Shown here piece after piece: positions 1 through 7,126 of a DNA stretch of 42,076 bases. This DNA is from a virus. The notes beneath the pieces are model-generated. The model ran no database searches. It worked only from the letters and a program-made list of their open reading frames with translations, and was not told the DNA's origin. The translations under genes were made by a program, and so were the position numbers. The stretch is taken from positions 1 through 42,076 of the IMG/VR virus record IMGVR_UViG_3300034190_002486; one strand, given 5' to 3'. Within the stretch, counting starts at the first letter, position 1. Every line of letters starts with the position of its first letter.

Positions 1-116
1 TGGTGTCTATTTTCGCGCATCTTGATAATCTCATCCTTGCGCGCTTTCTTTGCTGACTTATTCTTTCGGTCGCAATGGCTGCCCTTGCGCTTATTTGGTC
101 GCCCTATTCTTCCCAT
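1..116 (-). CDS. Small basic protein, 3' end outside window
   Basis: The first 38 codons of an ORF start at ATG 116 and run off the left edge without a stop. The visible part is strongly basic (many Lys and Arg, one Cys, one His) with no recognisable domain. It begins 2 nt after the stop of the 58-residue gene upstream, with a GAGGG ribosome site, so it looks like the last visible gene of the cassette transcribed from the CRP-type promoter at 619-660. It might bind nucleic acid or be a small virion or assembly protein. Function not recognised. Confidence 0.55.
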   Translation of the reverse strand, partial: MGRIGRPNKRKGSHCDRKNKSAKKARKDEIIKMRENRH

Positions 117-118
117 AC

Positions 119-295
119 CTAACCCTCAAATGGTTGTCCGTTAATGGTGACGTCGTCAGTCTGTGCTATCAAATCAATCATCTCAACCATAGCTTCAGGC
201 TCACCCTTAAATAACTCTTTGCCGAAGTCGTCCATCAGTAAGTAGTAGCCGAAGTCATATTCGTGATGGTGAATGTATTTTGTGTGTAGGTTCAT
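119..295 (-). CDS. Hypothetical small acidic protein (58 aa)
   Basis: A 58-residue ORF starts at ATG 295 with a good AGGAG site 6 nt upstream. That site overlaps the stop codon of the preceding gene (304-588). The stop at 119-121 lies 2 nt before the next start. The N-terminus is rich in His and Tyr and the rest is acidic. No known family recognised. Tight coupling and the strong ribosome site support it as real. It is the second gene of the cassette led by 304-588. Confidence 0.7.
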   Translation of the reverse strand: MNLHTKYIHHHEYDFGYYLLMDDFGKELFKGEPEAMVEMIDLIAQTDDVTINGQPFEG

Positions 296-303
296 GATTA
301 CTC

Positions 304-588
304 CTATAAGTCATCAATTCGAGTCATGCTGTTTGTTGTGGCTGTAAATTGAACCTGCCCAATATTCCAAACTCTCCACACCCAAGACTCTCCAGATAAA
401 TACATATTCCAGTTGAAATACTTATTTCTGCCTTTGCTAACTATCAATTCTGTACCATCACCGCAATCAACAACTTCAGCAACTCGCAAAACTATCTTGT
501 TTCCTTTATTTCTCTTTGTCTCGATGATGATTGCATCACCTTCTTTTGGTGGCTCTTGCTCTGTATTTAAGTGATTGAACATATCCAT
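304..588 (-). CDS. Hypothetical protein (94 aa), first gene of a CRP-type cassette
   Basis: A 94-residue soluble protein with a mixed charged N-terminal half and a Trp-rich middle (SWVWRVW). No family recognised. The start at 588 has a GAGGAA site and lies exactly 30 nt after the -10 (TATTGT, 619-624) of a CRP-type promoter. It heads a small operon with 119-295 and the ORF at the left edge, placed downstream of the head morphogenesis gene. By position it is an accessory (moron-like) cassette rather than a structural gene. That is inference from promoter and context only. Confidence 0.75.
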   Translation of the reverse strand: MDMFNHLNTEQEPPKEGDAIIIETKRNKGNKIVLRVAEVVDCGDGTELIVSKGRNKYFNWNMYLSGESWVWRVWNIGQVQFTATTNSMTRIDDL

Positions 589-618
589 GCTAATTCCTCA
601 TTAATTATCAACACCCCT

Positions 619-660
619 ACAATAAACGCACCACCGAACAATTTCAGTGATGCGCATCAC
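619..660 (-). promoter_or_regulatory. CRP-type class II promoter
   Basis: The operator GTGATGCGCATCAC (647-660, minus) is centred 41.5 nt upstream of the start implied by the -10 TATTGT (minus, 624-619). The -10 ends 30 nt before ATG 588. The operator overlaps a wobble-containing 9-bp stem-loop and lies at the 3' end of the head morphogenesis gene. Perfect half-sites and a helically exact spacing make it one of the clearest members of the family. Confidence 0.85.
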
Positions 661-662
661 AC

Positions 663-1763
663 TTACTTAATCTTCTTGAGGTAATCGGCTATCTGCTTAT
701 CTTTCGCTGCCATTTGGTCGATAGTCATAGGCTTATTCATGCGGTCAATCATCAGCGTTTTGAATTTATCGACTGACACACCAGAGTTTCGGAATATCTT
801 ACCCTTCGTTTTGCCTAGCACCTCATCTTGGAACTGTGTCGGTTGGTCAAATAGCCAGTCGTAATAGGTTTGTGTTGCGCTCACTTGCTTAGGGTCTTGT
901 TTTAATTCACCATCAACAAGCTTACCACCTCTAGATGAGCGCTTACCGTTTGGGTTTACTTCGTTATACCCCTTGACAATTCCAGCCGTACTCGAACGAC
1001 AAGAAAAATGTGCTGGCGGATAGTAAACTGGCTTATCATCAGCATAAATGTACTCATCGCCATCACGGTCGCGGCAGATATTACTTGTACGCTTATCAAG
1101 TGTGGATACCCATCTATGACCAATAACGACGCGATTGTTTTCTTTGTATACCTGCTTGCGTGCTTCATTGGCGTAATGATTGGTTGATGTTCTAACCAGA
1201 GTAACAGCGCTACGTCTATCGATATCCGCAATACCATCAGTAAACTTATTGGCGCGAGTACCTACGATGCTTTGAACCATTTGATTAGTTGGCACGCCGT
1301 TAGCGTATCCGATTTTAATCTCACCTTCGATACGCTGGCGTTGCTGTGTTGATACGTTAGTTAACCATTGCTCGAATTGAATAGCACCTGCACCAGTTTG
1401 AATTGGGTTAGCAATTGCAGCGGCGATAACTTGTGACGATGCAGGTACGGCAATATCTTGGTCAGTCACAGCGCCAATCATGCGCGCCTGAAAGTCTGTT
1501 TCGTATTCTGCAAACTCATCCAAGTCTAGTGTTAATTGATGTTGCCATTCCTCCATATTCGCAGTGATAACGCCGTCAACGTCTTTGATTAGCTTGTTGA
1601 ACTGTCGCTGCGTCATTGCGCTATCGTATCCGCCAAGCGCATTCTGGAGTAGTCGCAAGTAACCACCCCAGAACTCATTTAGTTTATTTACCTCTTGTGA
1701 TGCGAGTCTATTCACGTAAATACTGTGTGAAGATTCAGCCATCATCAGTGAATCAGCTGCCAT
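663..1763 (-). CDS. Head morphogenesis protein, SPP1 gp7/phage Mu F-like
   Basis: The 366-residue minor head protein matches the phage Mu protein F-like family. The signature is WVSTLDKRTSNIC (residues 218-230) followed by PPAHFSCRS (249-257). The conserved T-x-D-x-RT and PPxHxxCR blocks typify this family. An upstream VRTSTNHYANEAR segment (about 190-202) is also typical. Such proteins bind the portal and act in early capsid assembly or DNA entry. Gene order TerS-TerL-portal-this protein fits. The start at 1763 follows a terminator hairpin (1778-1801) and an extended -10 (TGATAAACT, 1802-1810), so it probably has its own late promoter. The ribosome site is modest (GGGTGA). Confidence 0.88.
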   Translation of the reverse strand: MAADSLMMAESSHSIYVNRLASQEVNKLNEFWGGYLRLLQNALGGYDSAMTQRQFNKLIKDVDGVITANMEEWQHQLTLDLDEFAEYETDFQARMIGAVTDQDIAVPASSQVIAAAIANPIQTGAGAIQFEQWLTNVSTQQRQRIEGEIKIGYANGVPTNQMVQSIVGTRANKFTDGIADIDRRSAVTLVRTSTNHYANEARKQVYKENNRVVIGHRWVSTLDKRTSNICRDRDGDEYIYADDKPVYYPPAHFSCRSSTAGIVKGYNEVNPNGKRSSRGGKLVDGELKQDPKQVSATQTYYDWLFDQPTQFQDEVLGKTKGKIFRNSGVSVDKFKTLMIDRMNKPMTIDQMAAKDKQIADYLKKIK

Positions 1764-1777
1764 TATATTTCACCCAT

Positions 1778-1801
1778 AAAAAAGCCCTCTAATTGAGGGC
1801 T
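1778..1801 (-). terminator. Intrinsic terminator ending the 1808-2575 cassette
   Basis: Perfect 7-bp stem AGCCCTC/GAGGGCT with a 5-nt loop, followed on the minus strand by six U. It separates the accessory cassette 1808-2575 from the head morphogenesis gene. Confidence 0.85.
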
Positions 1802-1810
1802 AGTTTATCA
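1802..1810 (-). promoter_or_regulatory. Putative late extended -10 promoter (head morphogenesis gene)
   Basis: TGATAAACT on the minus strand, directly before the terminator hairpin and overlapping the end of gene 1808-2116. Similar TGnTAAAAT elements precede six other structural genes. A transcript starting here begins inside the 5' arm of the hairpin and would not form the terminator. Confidence 0.5.
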
Positions 1811-2116
1811 TGAAGCTGTAATCATCATCGTGGCAATGAGGGCGACACATGCGGCGGTCATTGACCATGCGACCAACTTCCACTGTCGAGCCTCTTTCTT
1901 TGCCTTATCTTTTCTGTCATCGCTGTGAGATATGCATCTTAGTAAAGTGTGCTCGTAACTTGAATTGAAATCTCTCTGACTAAGCAGGTTAATGTATCGA
2001 ATCCAAAACCACTCAATAGACTCGCTTCTTGTTTCGCCTTTTACGTCCGCGTGAATCTTATCAAGCACATCACGCGCTTCAACTGTCATGATTGGTCGTA
2101 CTGTTTTGTTTGTCAT
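1808..2116 (-). CDS. Hypothetical tail-anchored membrane protein (102 aa)
   Basis: About 80 soluble, charged residues are followed by a basic stretch (KAKKEARQWK) and a single C-terminal hydrophobic segment of about 20 residues (VAWSMTAACVALIATMMIT). That topology suggests a cytoplasmic domain anchored at its C-terminus in the inner membrane. No family recognised. It is the last gene of the three-gene cassette 2575-1808, starts 2 nt after the preceding stop, and is followed at once by a terminator. A superinfection-exclusion or host-takeover role is possible but unsupported. Confidence 0.75.
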   Translation of the reverse strand: MTNKTVRPIMTVEARDVLDKIHADVKGETRSESIEWFWIRYINLLSQRDFNSSYEHTLLRCISHSDDRKDKAKKEARQWKLVAWSMTAACVALIATMMITAS

Positions 2117-2117
2117 A

Positions 2118-2297
2118 TCACTTGCTCGCTAATGTTCTGTTATGTACCGTACGAAGGCTGCCTGTTAAATCTCCGTTAATCGCTGCCATCATGTCGTCTA
2201 ATTGCTCTAGAAACTTGCGTCGCTCCTGTCGTGTTGCCAGTTGCGGTTTAGCTGCGTTGTCTTTCTTTCGTGCTTTGCTGCTTATTTGTGGGTTCAT
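2118..2297 (-). CDS. Hypothetical small basic protein (59 aa)
   Basis: A 59-residue ORF starts at ATG 2297, overlapping the stop of the DUF4406 gene (ATGA), and ends 2 nt before the start of the membrane-protein gene. The N-terminus is Lys/Arg-rich, followed by a probable helix (RRKFLEQLDDMMAAI). No domain recognised. Translational coupling on both sides supports it as real. Confidence 0.72.
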   Translation of the reverse strand: MNPQISSKARKKDNAAKPQLATRQERRKFLEQLDDMMAAINGDLTGSLRTVHNRTLASK

Positions 2298-2575
2298 TGC
2301 TCGATAATCTCCAGCTCTAGTTTTTCAGCATAAGCTAGCTCAGCCATTGCGCCCTTAGATTCTTCATATCCTTTCAGTAAGTAAATGGCATCAGCAGCGC
2401 GAATCATAGCAAAGCAAATATCCATGTACTGGCCTTGAGTTAAACCATCGGGCAATGTTGCTGGGTTTAGTGGTACAGCACCATTATTCAAGCAACAAGC
2501 AGCAGCGCTGTTGAAGCTATAGCGGTTAAAATTCTCATAACCAGTCATTGGCCCTGCGATGTAAATCTTCTCCAT
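2294..2575 (-). CDS. DUF4406 family protein (nucleoside deoxyribosyltransferase-like fold)
   Basis: The N-terminus KIYIAGPMTG and the later LLKGYEESKGAMAELAYAEKL are the two signature blocks of DUF4406, a phage and bacterial family related to nucleoside 2-deoxyribosyltransferases. The length (93 aa) is normal for the family. Its precise role in phages is unknown; nucleotide or base metabolism is the usual guess. It heads a cassette with a CRP-type promoter (2607-2667) and a GAGAGGAAG ribosome site. The -10 ends 31 nt before this start. The cassette sits between the portal and head morphogenesis genes. Confidence 0.85.
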   Translation of the reverse strand: MEKIYIAGPMTGYENFNRYSFNSAAACCLNNGAVPLNPATLPDGLTQGQYMDICFAMIRAADAIYLLKGYEESKGAMAELAYAEKLELEIIEQ

Positions 2576-2606
2576 GTAACTTCCTCTCTATTTAGTTGAC
2601 CCACAC

Positions 2607-2667
2607 ACAATAACCATACGACAGATAAAAGAAAAGCCCCATATAGAGGCTTTGTGAGTTGCGTCAC
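2607..2667 (-). promoter_or_regulatory. CRP-type promoter, operator near -60.5, with internal terminator
   Basis: Operator GTGAGTTGCGTCAC (2654-2667) starts just upstream of the portal stop. The -10 TATTGT (2612-2607) is 31 nt from ATG 2575, which places the operator centre at -60.5. Between operator and -10 lies a hairpin (2633-2653, AAAGCC/GGCTTT) followed by a U-rich run, which should terminate portal read-through. Confidence 0.78.
2624..2653 (-). terminator. Terminator after portal gene
   Basis: A 6-bp stem with a 9-nt loop and a U-rich tract interrupted by one C (minus strand). It lies inside the promoter module, between the CRP-type operator and the -10. Confidence 0.65.
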
Positions 2668-2670
2668 GTT

Positions 2671-4128
2671 TTAGATTGCGCTATCGAATCCAGTTACCAT
2701 TCCAGCATCAGATTTAGCCTCTGCAAGTTCGTTGTCTATGTCTTCATCTTTACGGTCTGAATCAATACGACCACCCTTTCGCATATCTCGTCGCAGGTCG
2801 GTTTCAGTGGCATGGCCGCGCATGATTAACTCTGACCATGCTCGCATATCCTCAGCGCTTAGTTTCTCACTAAAGAACTCTTGATTAAGCTTAACCAGGT
2901 TATCTTCTGGTTGATTAATCATTCGAGCCGCCATGTTTATTGACCACGTAAATGCCTGTCCGATGTTCTGTGCAATTTGACCTAACTGTGACAAGTTAGC
3001 GCCTTGGTCAATACGCGCCTCTGTTGCTGTCTTGTCTTGGTTGTTAGGCATGATTACCTGAGCGCCCTGAGCAATCGCAAGGGTCATTAGTCTTTCCATG
3101 ACTGAATTGATCATGGTAGCCTCAGCCGCTTGAACGTAATTCATAGCGCCATTAGGGCCTACATGAACCGCGCCAAAGTTAACATTAACGTTGGTTGAGC
3201 CGTTCATTTCCTCCCACTTGTATTCATCAAAGTCAGACTTAATAGTAAGCACACCACCAGACGCATTGTGAACGTTTAGCATTTCATCGGCAGAAACTTG
3301 GTACATCTTCAGTGCAAAGTCGCAGATGTTTTCAATTGGTGATGGATCTAATCCTGGCTCGTTACTGACCGCGCCGCAGAATGTGAATGGAATCTCTTTG
3401 CGCTCGGTGTAGGTTGTCTGTGTAACTTCCCACGAATCACCGTAGTTAACAATTCCAGAATAGTAATCATCAGCATAAAAAGCGCTAATAATCGCATCGC
3501 GTTCTTGCCCTTTATATAGGTCCTCATGTAATTTTCCATCCTCACCAATGTAAAGCACTCGATAGGTAGCAACAATCATTGTCTCGAACATGTCGGTAGG
3601 CTTTGGTACTTCACTAGCCTCAAGCAGTACAACCATTGACAGCTTGCCATTAGTCACGCGCCAGTTAATGATTTGTTCTTCATCGTAAATGTGAAGAGTA
3701 GGCATGAATGCGCCTTCGTTACTTTTGTTTACCTCGTTAGCAATCGGCATCTTGGTTAGAATGCCAAAGTTCCCAAGCGTCTCGCACTCATCAAGCGCAT
3801 AGCCAATCATTTGCTGTAGTGAAGTGTCGTGACCGTCTGCATCTTCGTATATATATTCAAGCGGTTTAATCAACTCGACATCATGCTCTTTGCGCTGAAC
3901 AAGGCCGCTAAAAGCTCGCACAGTACGCGCAGGAAGGTTGATAAAGTACGCCCCGCTAAGGTATGCAAGGTATCGTTTATCATCCGCACTGTTACACACA
4001 GGGTCAGGTAGGGGTAGGTAACGCGTTGTTTTACTTTTAACTCTATCCGTACCCGTCATGCAGTCTCGAATGCGACCGCGCAAATTCTTTCGAGCCTCGT
4101 AGAGTGGATGTTCATTATTTACAGACAT
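2671..4128 (-). CDS. Portal protein, DUF4055-like
   Basis: A 485-residue protein whose N-terminus (YLAYLSGAYFINLPARTVRAFSGLVQRK, about 52-79) matches DUF4055/SPP1-gp6-like portal proteins, which form the dodecameric DNA entry ring of the procapsid. Length and position (after TerL, before the head morphogenesis gene) agree. The C-terminal region about 330-410 is helical and Gln/Asn-rich (IMPNNQDKTATEARIDQGA), as usual for portals. The start at 4128 directly follows a terminator U-run. The only ribosome site is GAGG within the 3' arm of that hairpin, 7 nt from the ATG. A short CDS (4182-4481) separates it from TerL. Confidence 0.85.
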   Translation of the reverse strand: MSVNNEHPLYEARKNLRGRIRDCMTGTDRVKSKTTRYLPLPDPVCNSADDKRYLAYLSGAYFINLPARTVRAFSGLVQRKEHDVELIKPLEYIYEDADGHDTSLQQMIGYALDECETLGNFGILTKMPIANEVNKSNEGAFMPTLHIYDEEQIINWRVTNGKLSMVVLLEASEVPKPTDMFETMIVATYRVLYIGEDGKLHEDLYKGQERDAIISAFYADDYYSGIVNYGDSWEVTQTTYTERKEIPFTFCGAVSNEPGLDPSPIENICDFALKMYQVSADEMLNVHNASGGVLTIKSDFDEYKWEEMNGSTNVNVNFGAVHVGPNGAMNYVQAAEATMINSVMERLMTLAIAQGAQVIMPNNQDKTATEARIDQGANLSQLGQIAQNIGQAFTWSINMAARMINQPEDNLVKLNQEFFSEKLSAEDMRAWSELIMRGHATETDLRRDMRKGGRIDSDRKDEDIDNELAEAKSDAGMVTGFDSAI

Positions 4129-4157
4129 AAAAAAGCCTCATTGTCATTAATGAGGCT
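4129..4157 (-). terminator. Terminator before portal gene, carrying its ribosome site
   Basis: Perfect 9-bp stem AGCCTCATT/AATGAGGCT, 6-nt loop and six U, immediately followed by the portal ATG. On the minus strand the 3' arm includes GAGG, the only plausible Shine-Dalgarno sequence for portal. Confidence 0.85.
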
Positions 4158-4166
4158 ATTGTAGCA
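4158..4166 (-). promoter_or_regulatory. Putative late extended -10 promoter (portal)
   Basis: TGCTACAAT on the minus strand abuts the terminator hairpin. A start about 7 nt downstream falls in the 5' arm, which would leave the portal Shine-Dalgarno unpaired. No good -35 is visible. Confidence 0.5.
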
Positions 4167-4181
4167 AATATGGTGGATGGG

Positions 4182-4481
4182 TTATTTGTGCTTAGTTAGT
4201 AGCTCGTTAGCCTCTTCAACTATATCCGTGCATGCGTATTCGATACAGTCAGTGTCACAGCTATCGCCAATCTCGAAGCTAAATGTTTCAATTTCGCACG
4301 TTGCGACCTTGGCTAAAAAATCACGCAACTCCGCAATCTCATCAACCATGCGGTCGCGGTTTGCTTTTATATTTGTTACAGCGGTTAGTAGATTGTCAGC
4401 ATTTGAGTGTGATATTTCACCAACTCGCTCAAATTCAACCCATGCATTCTCTATAGAAACTTCAACTTCATTGCTATTCAT
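4182..4481 (-). CDS. Hypothetical acidic helical protein (99 aa)
   Basis: Soluble, acidic and mostly helical (IKANRDRMVDEIAELRDFL region), with four Cys in the second half (CEIE, CDTDC, YAC). No family recognised. It is a single-gene cassette between TerL and portal, with a CRP-type promoter upstream, a terminator downstream (4129-4157) and a GAGGAAAGG ribosome site. This gene-plus-promoter-plus-terminator layout is typical of a moron. Confidence 0.75.
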   Translation of the reverse strand: MNSNEVEVSIENAWVEFERVGEISHSNADNLLTAVTNIKANRDRMVDEIAELRDFLAKVATCEIETFSFEIGDSCDTDCIEYACTDIVEEANELLTKHK

Positions 4482-4499
4482 AAGCCTTTCCTCAATAAA

Positions 4500-4530
4500 A
4501 TAAAAACACGCAGCTATAGTAACTGCGTGT
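4500..4530 (-). terminator. Terminator after TerL with a -10 in its loop
   Basis: Perfect 8-bp stem ACACGCAG/CTGCGTGT with a 9-nt loop, followed by a U-rich tract on the minus strand. The loop carries most of the -10 hexamer TACTAT used by the downstream gene 4182-4481. Confidence 0.8.
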
Positions 4531-4557
4531 TGTTTTGTTGTCCGTGATGATTGTCAC
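4516..4557 (-). promoter_or_regulatory. CRP-type class II promoter
   Basis: Operator GTGATGATTGTCAC (4544-4557) lies just downstream of the TerL stop. It is centred at -41.5 relative to the -10 TACTAT (4521-4516), which lies in the terminator loop. The -10 is 34 nt from ATG 4481. Confidence 0.83.
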
Positions 4558-4558
4558 A

Positions 4559-5872
4559 TTACTGACGATTGAGCTTGAATCCTGCCGGTTTCTCTATCGG
4601 ATGCTCGAATGCAATCGGGTAGCCAAATGCGTCATTACCGTGGTCATTGCCGCTCTTCTTGTCTGGCTCACCTTTATCATTATAGATTTGCTGCTCAAGA
4701 CCTTCGACGGTTAGCGGGCATTTATCTTTATTGATAAACAGCCTACGCAAGCCCTCACCATTGCAAAGCATTGCATTGACAGCGTTAACCCTAGACTTGA
4801 CGCGAGGGTTTGAATCCTTAGCTTTAACCCTAAATCCTGCATCCTTTAATTGCTGGATATCTGACGAGTCAGCGCCAACAGTCTTACGGTTCTTACCAGA
4901 TGCATCAGGATAAATAGTGATGTCACGCTCGCGACCTGGATAGCGCATTTTTATATGTTCAATCATATCCCTTGTGTCGTAAAGCTCATCAAACTCATCT
5001 ACACAATGCAATTCACGCTTGCCGTTGCGGTAAACAAACACCCTAGCCGCCATGTGTTGCACGTTGAAGTCCATTCCGATTACTAACTTATCGTTACTCC
5101 TAACTAGCTCCTTGGAGTCATTGAGCGCCTTGTCATACTCAGTGTAAACAGTGCCGCCTTTAAGGTTTACAAACTCACCATCAACATAAGCGTCAACTAG
5201 GTTTGATGGGTAAGTGGCGTACAGTTTGGCAATGTAATCACTTGGTAGGTTAGCCTCGTTCTGCTTAGTGGACGCCTTAACCAGCTCGTAATATTCACGC
5301 TTTGATGGGTCTTCCTTGAGCTGCTTGACAAAGAAGTCGTACATCCAGTTAAACCCCTCTGGCGTGGTCGTGAAGTCCACCGTGTTGATTGGGTAGTCAT
5401 CACGAACCGACGACATACGAGCAACTATTTTCTTCCATGCAGCATCAGCTTTTTCTTTCTTCATGCAGTCAATTTCATCAACAAGTGCATGAGAGATATC
5501 AAATCCGACAATTGAGTAAGGCTGGTCCATAGACTTACACTTAACAGTACCAAGCACCTGACCATTAACAATCATCTTTACTGAGTGCTCAGACTTGTTA
5601 ATCTTCACCTCACACTTACATCCATAAGTCGCTGTAAATAAATCAGCTACTTCAGCTATTGTGTCGTAAAGGATATCCCTGATATGCGGATAAGTTGGAG
5701 CAAAATACCCCAACTTAATCCCATGATGACCAAGAGTAAGCATCCATAATCGCACGCAGCCTATGAATGTCTTGCCGCTACGATATCCACCAACAAAACC
5801 GCGAAACGGCTTTGTTGATTCTAGAAACTCTGATTGTGGAATGTTAACTTGAAGCGTACTAATCTTCGTCAT
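4559..5872 (-). CDS. terL: Terminase large subunit
   Basis: The packaging motor ATPase and nuclease, 437 aa, normal length. Walker A GGYRSGKT is at residues 28-35, Walker B ALVDEID at 129-135, and the coupling motif TTTPEG at 168-173. The RNase H-like nuclease begins with GMDFN (266-270), followed by DEFDE (292-296) and a later YPDASG. It cuts concatemers and drives DNA through the portal using ATP. Its start overlaps the TerS stop by 14 nt, and the pair is surely co-translated. The phage is probably a headful packager of the P22/SPP1 style. That is inferred from the TerS type and not visible directly. Confidence 0.95.
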   Translation of the reverse strand: MTKISTLQVNIPQSEFLESTKPFRGFVGGYRSGKTFIGCVRLWMLTLGHHGIKLGYFAPTYPHIRDILYDTIAEVADLFTATYGCKCEVKINKSEHSVKMIVNGQVLGTVKCKSMDQPYSIVGFDISHALVDEIDCMKKEKADAAWKKIVARMSSVRDDYPINTVDFTTTPEGFNWMYDFFVKQLKEDPSKREYYELVKASTKQNEANLPSDYIAKLYATYPSNLVDAYVDGEFVNLKGGTVYTEYDKALNDSKELVRSNDKLVIGMDFNVQHMAARVFVYRNGKRELHCVDEFDELYDTRDMIEHIKMRYPGRERDITIYPDASGKNRKTVGADSSDIQQLKDAGFRVKAKDSNPRVKSRVNAVNAMLCNGEGLRRLFINKDKCPLTVEGLEQQIYNDKGEPDKKSGNDHGNDAFGYPIAFEHPIEKPAGFKLNRQ

Positions 5873-6395
5873 TATCTTTATTCACCGAACAGTCACGGAC
5901 ACCAATGGTAATTGCGGTTGGAATTGGTTGAGCTTCTTCACTTTGCTCATCAATACCTAACCCAAGCTCACGGGCAACAATCATAGGGTTAAAGACACCA
6001 GCGGCCGCACCAGATAACTTTTGTTCGTAAACAATATTATCAATCACAGCGCACACAGATGAGAAGTCTTTGTCTTCCTTGTCATGCTTGCCGTTCTGGT
6101 AGTAACCATACGTGCAACGCTGAATACCAAGAAACAGGCACAGACCAACGTTAGACAGGTAGCGCGGCTTAGTTGTGTTGTAATACTCAATCACATCACT
6201 ATCGCCCGACTTCATTTTCATGGCTTTGTTTTCTTTCCATGGGGTATTCAGCGCCCACTCAAAATACTCACACGCCTCTCCCCAAAGCTGCTCTGGAGTC
6301 TCAAAGCGAAGATTGCCAGTGCCGCGCTTAGACTTCTTGCCAAACGGGTTAACCTCATTCCAGATTCTATCTTCTTTATTCTTTGGTCGCGTCAT
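5859..6395 (-). CDS. terS: Terminase small subunit, P22 gp3-type
   Basis: A 178-residue protein directly upstream of and overlapping TerL. Its middle and C-terminal blocks (FLGI..., FSSVCAVIDNIVYEQKLSGAAAGVFNPMIVARELGL, about 90-150) resemble the DNA-packaging gp3 family of small terminases, which recognise the pac site and load TerL. The N-terminus is basic and the tail very acidic (VNKDNDED). The start at 6395 lies inside the end of the holin-like gene, with a GAGGTG ribosome site. Confidence 0.8.
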   Translation of the reverse strand: MTRPKNKEDRIWNEVNPFGKKSKRGTGNLRFETPEQLWGEACEYFEWALNTPWKENKAMKMKSGDSDVIEYYNTTKPRYLSNVGLCLFLGIQRCTYGYYQNGKHDKEDKDFSSVCAVIDNIVYEQKLSGAAAGVFNPMIVARELGLGIDEQSEEAQPIPTAITIGVRDCSVNKDNDED

Positions 6396-6645
6396 TTAGC
6401 ACCTCTTCTTTAATCTTTGCTCGAAAATACTCTTCGTTCATTCGCTTCTTCATGTAGATATTCATCACACCGAAGAACACAAAAAAGAACACCGTAATCA
6501 CTGAGCACATAGCACCAATAGCCACCGCATTGCTCCCGAAATAGCTCAATACCAAAGTGCCAAAACTACTTCCTGCGGCGGCTTTGCCAGATAAGCTCCC
6601 GGCATTCTCCACAACTTGACTTAATAGCTCCGATTGCGTACTCAT
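6376..6645 (-). CDS. Putative holin
   Basis: An 89-residue protein with a polar N-terminus, a long hydrophobic centre that can make two helices (about 27-45 and 47-63, ending FFFVFFGVMNIYM) and a charged C-terminus (MKKRMNEEYFRAKIKEEV). This size and topology fit class II holins, which permeabilise the inner membrane at lysis. It lies directly upstream of TerS and overlaps the preceding membrane gene by 80 nt. A GGAGT site supports the start at 6645. The endolysin is over 30 kb away on the other strand. Identity rests on topology and not on a recognised family. Confidence 0.6.
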   Translation of the reverse strand: MSTQSELLSQVVENAGSLSGKAAAGSSFGTLVLSYFGSNAVAIGAMCSVITVFFFVFFGVMNIYMKKRMNEEYFRAKIKEEVLNDATKE

Positions 6646-6769
6646 CTAACTTCAACTCCTTAACTCTAATCCAATTCTGCCATACCCAAGAACCCGCCAT
6701 GACGATACCAATGCATATGTAAAAGACATGCTGCCTGTAATATAGCCAATCAAGAAAATCTGTAATCAT
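6566..6769 (-). CDS. Small single-pass membrane protein, overlaps holin gene
   Basis: A 67-residue protein with one hydrophobic helix (about 15-31, VFYICIGIVMAGSWVW) and a basic, Cys-containing C-terminus (CGECRELIWQSRRRK). It overlaps the downstream holin-like ORF by 80 nt in another frame, a size often seen in lysis cassettes with paired holin and antiholin or accessory genes. The ribosome site is weak (AGGCTTG). It follows a terminator at 6816-6845, and a TATCAT hexamer about 30 nt upstream could be its -10. A lysis role is inferred from context only. Confidence 0.55.
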   Translation of the reverse strand: MITDFLDWLYYRQHVFYICIGIVMAGSWVWQNWIRVKELKLDEYAIGAIKSSCGECRELIWQSRRRK

Positions 6770-6815
6770 TTCAAGCCTAGCCCGTTTTTTCTTTATGATA
6801 TCACTTTTAAAACAG

Positions 6816-6845
6816 GCAAAAGAAAGCCCCGCGATTTGCGAGGCT
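6816..6845 (-). terminator. Intrinsic terminator
   Basis: Stem AGCC-CGC/GCG-GGCT with one mismatch and a 5-nt loop, then a U-rich tract on the minus strand. It ends the 9.4-6.85 kb run of small minus genes before the lysis and terminase genes. Confidence 0.75.
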
Positions 6846-6851
6846 GTTTTG

Positions 6852-6914
6852 TTATTTAAACTTTGGTCCTACTTTCCTATTCCACCATCTGCGGTGTGGC
6901 ATTGATTTGCTCAT
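6852..6914 (-). CDS. Possible 20-residue basic microprotein
   Basis: A 20-codon ORF begins at ATG 6914, overlapping the stop of the preceding gene (ATGA), and ends just before a terminator. It is very basic, with two adjacent Trp (RRWWNRK). Coupling to the upstream stop and its position as last gene before a terminator favour translation. The short length means chance cannot be excluded. No family recognised. Confidence 0.35.
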   Translation of the reverse strand: MSKSMPHRRWWNRKVGPKFK

Positions 6915-7123
6915 TCTCCACCCTTTGCTTTTACTGGACAGTGGTTGATATCCTCTGATAACCTATCTAGTGCGTAATCAATAATACTCATCCCAAGCGG
7001 TAAATCTTCTGGCTTTCCTCGTTTCTGCATTGCTTCGTTTATGTCGCAAGCCTTCTCACACCATCGGGCATGTTCAGTCAGGCGCACTTCTTGAAGTGGA
7101 TTCACAAAAGTACCTTTAGTCAT
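6911..7123 (-). CDS. Hypothetical protein (70 aa)
   Basis: A soluble protein with a central helix pair and a Cys-containing HARWCEKACDIN segment. No family recognised. It starts at 7123 with a strong AGGAGAG site, 3 nt after the stop of the 208-residue gene, so it belongs to the operon starting at 8066. Confidence 0.72.
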   Translation of the reverse strand: MTKGTFVNPLQEVRLTEHARWCEKACDINEAMQKRGKPEDLPLGMSIIDYALDRLSEDINHCPVKAKGGE

Positions 7124-7126
7124 AAA

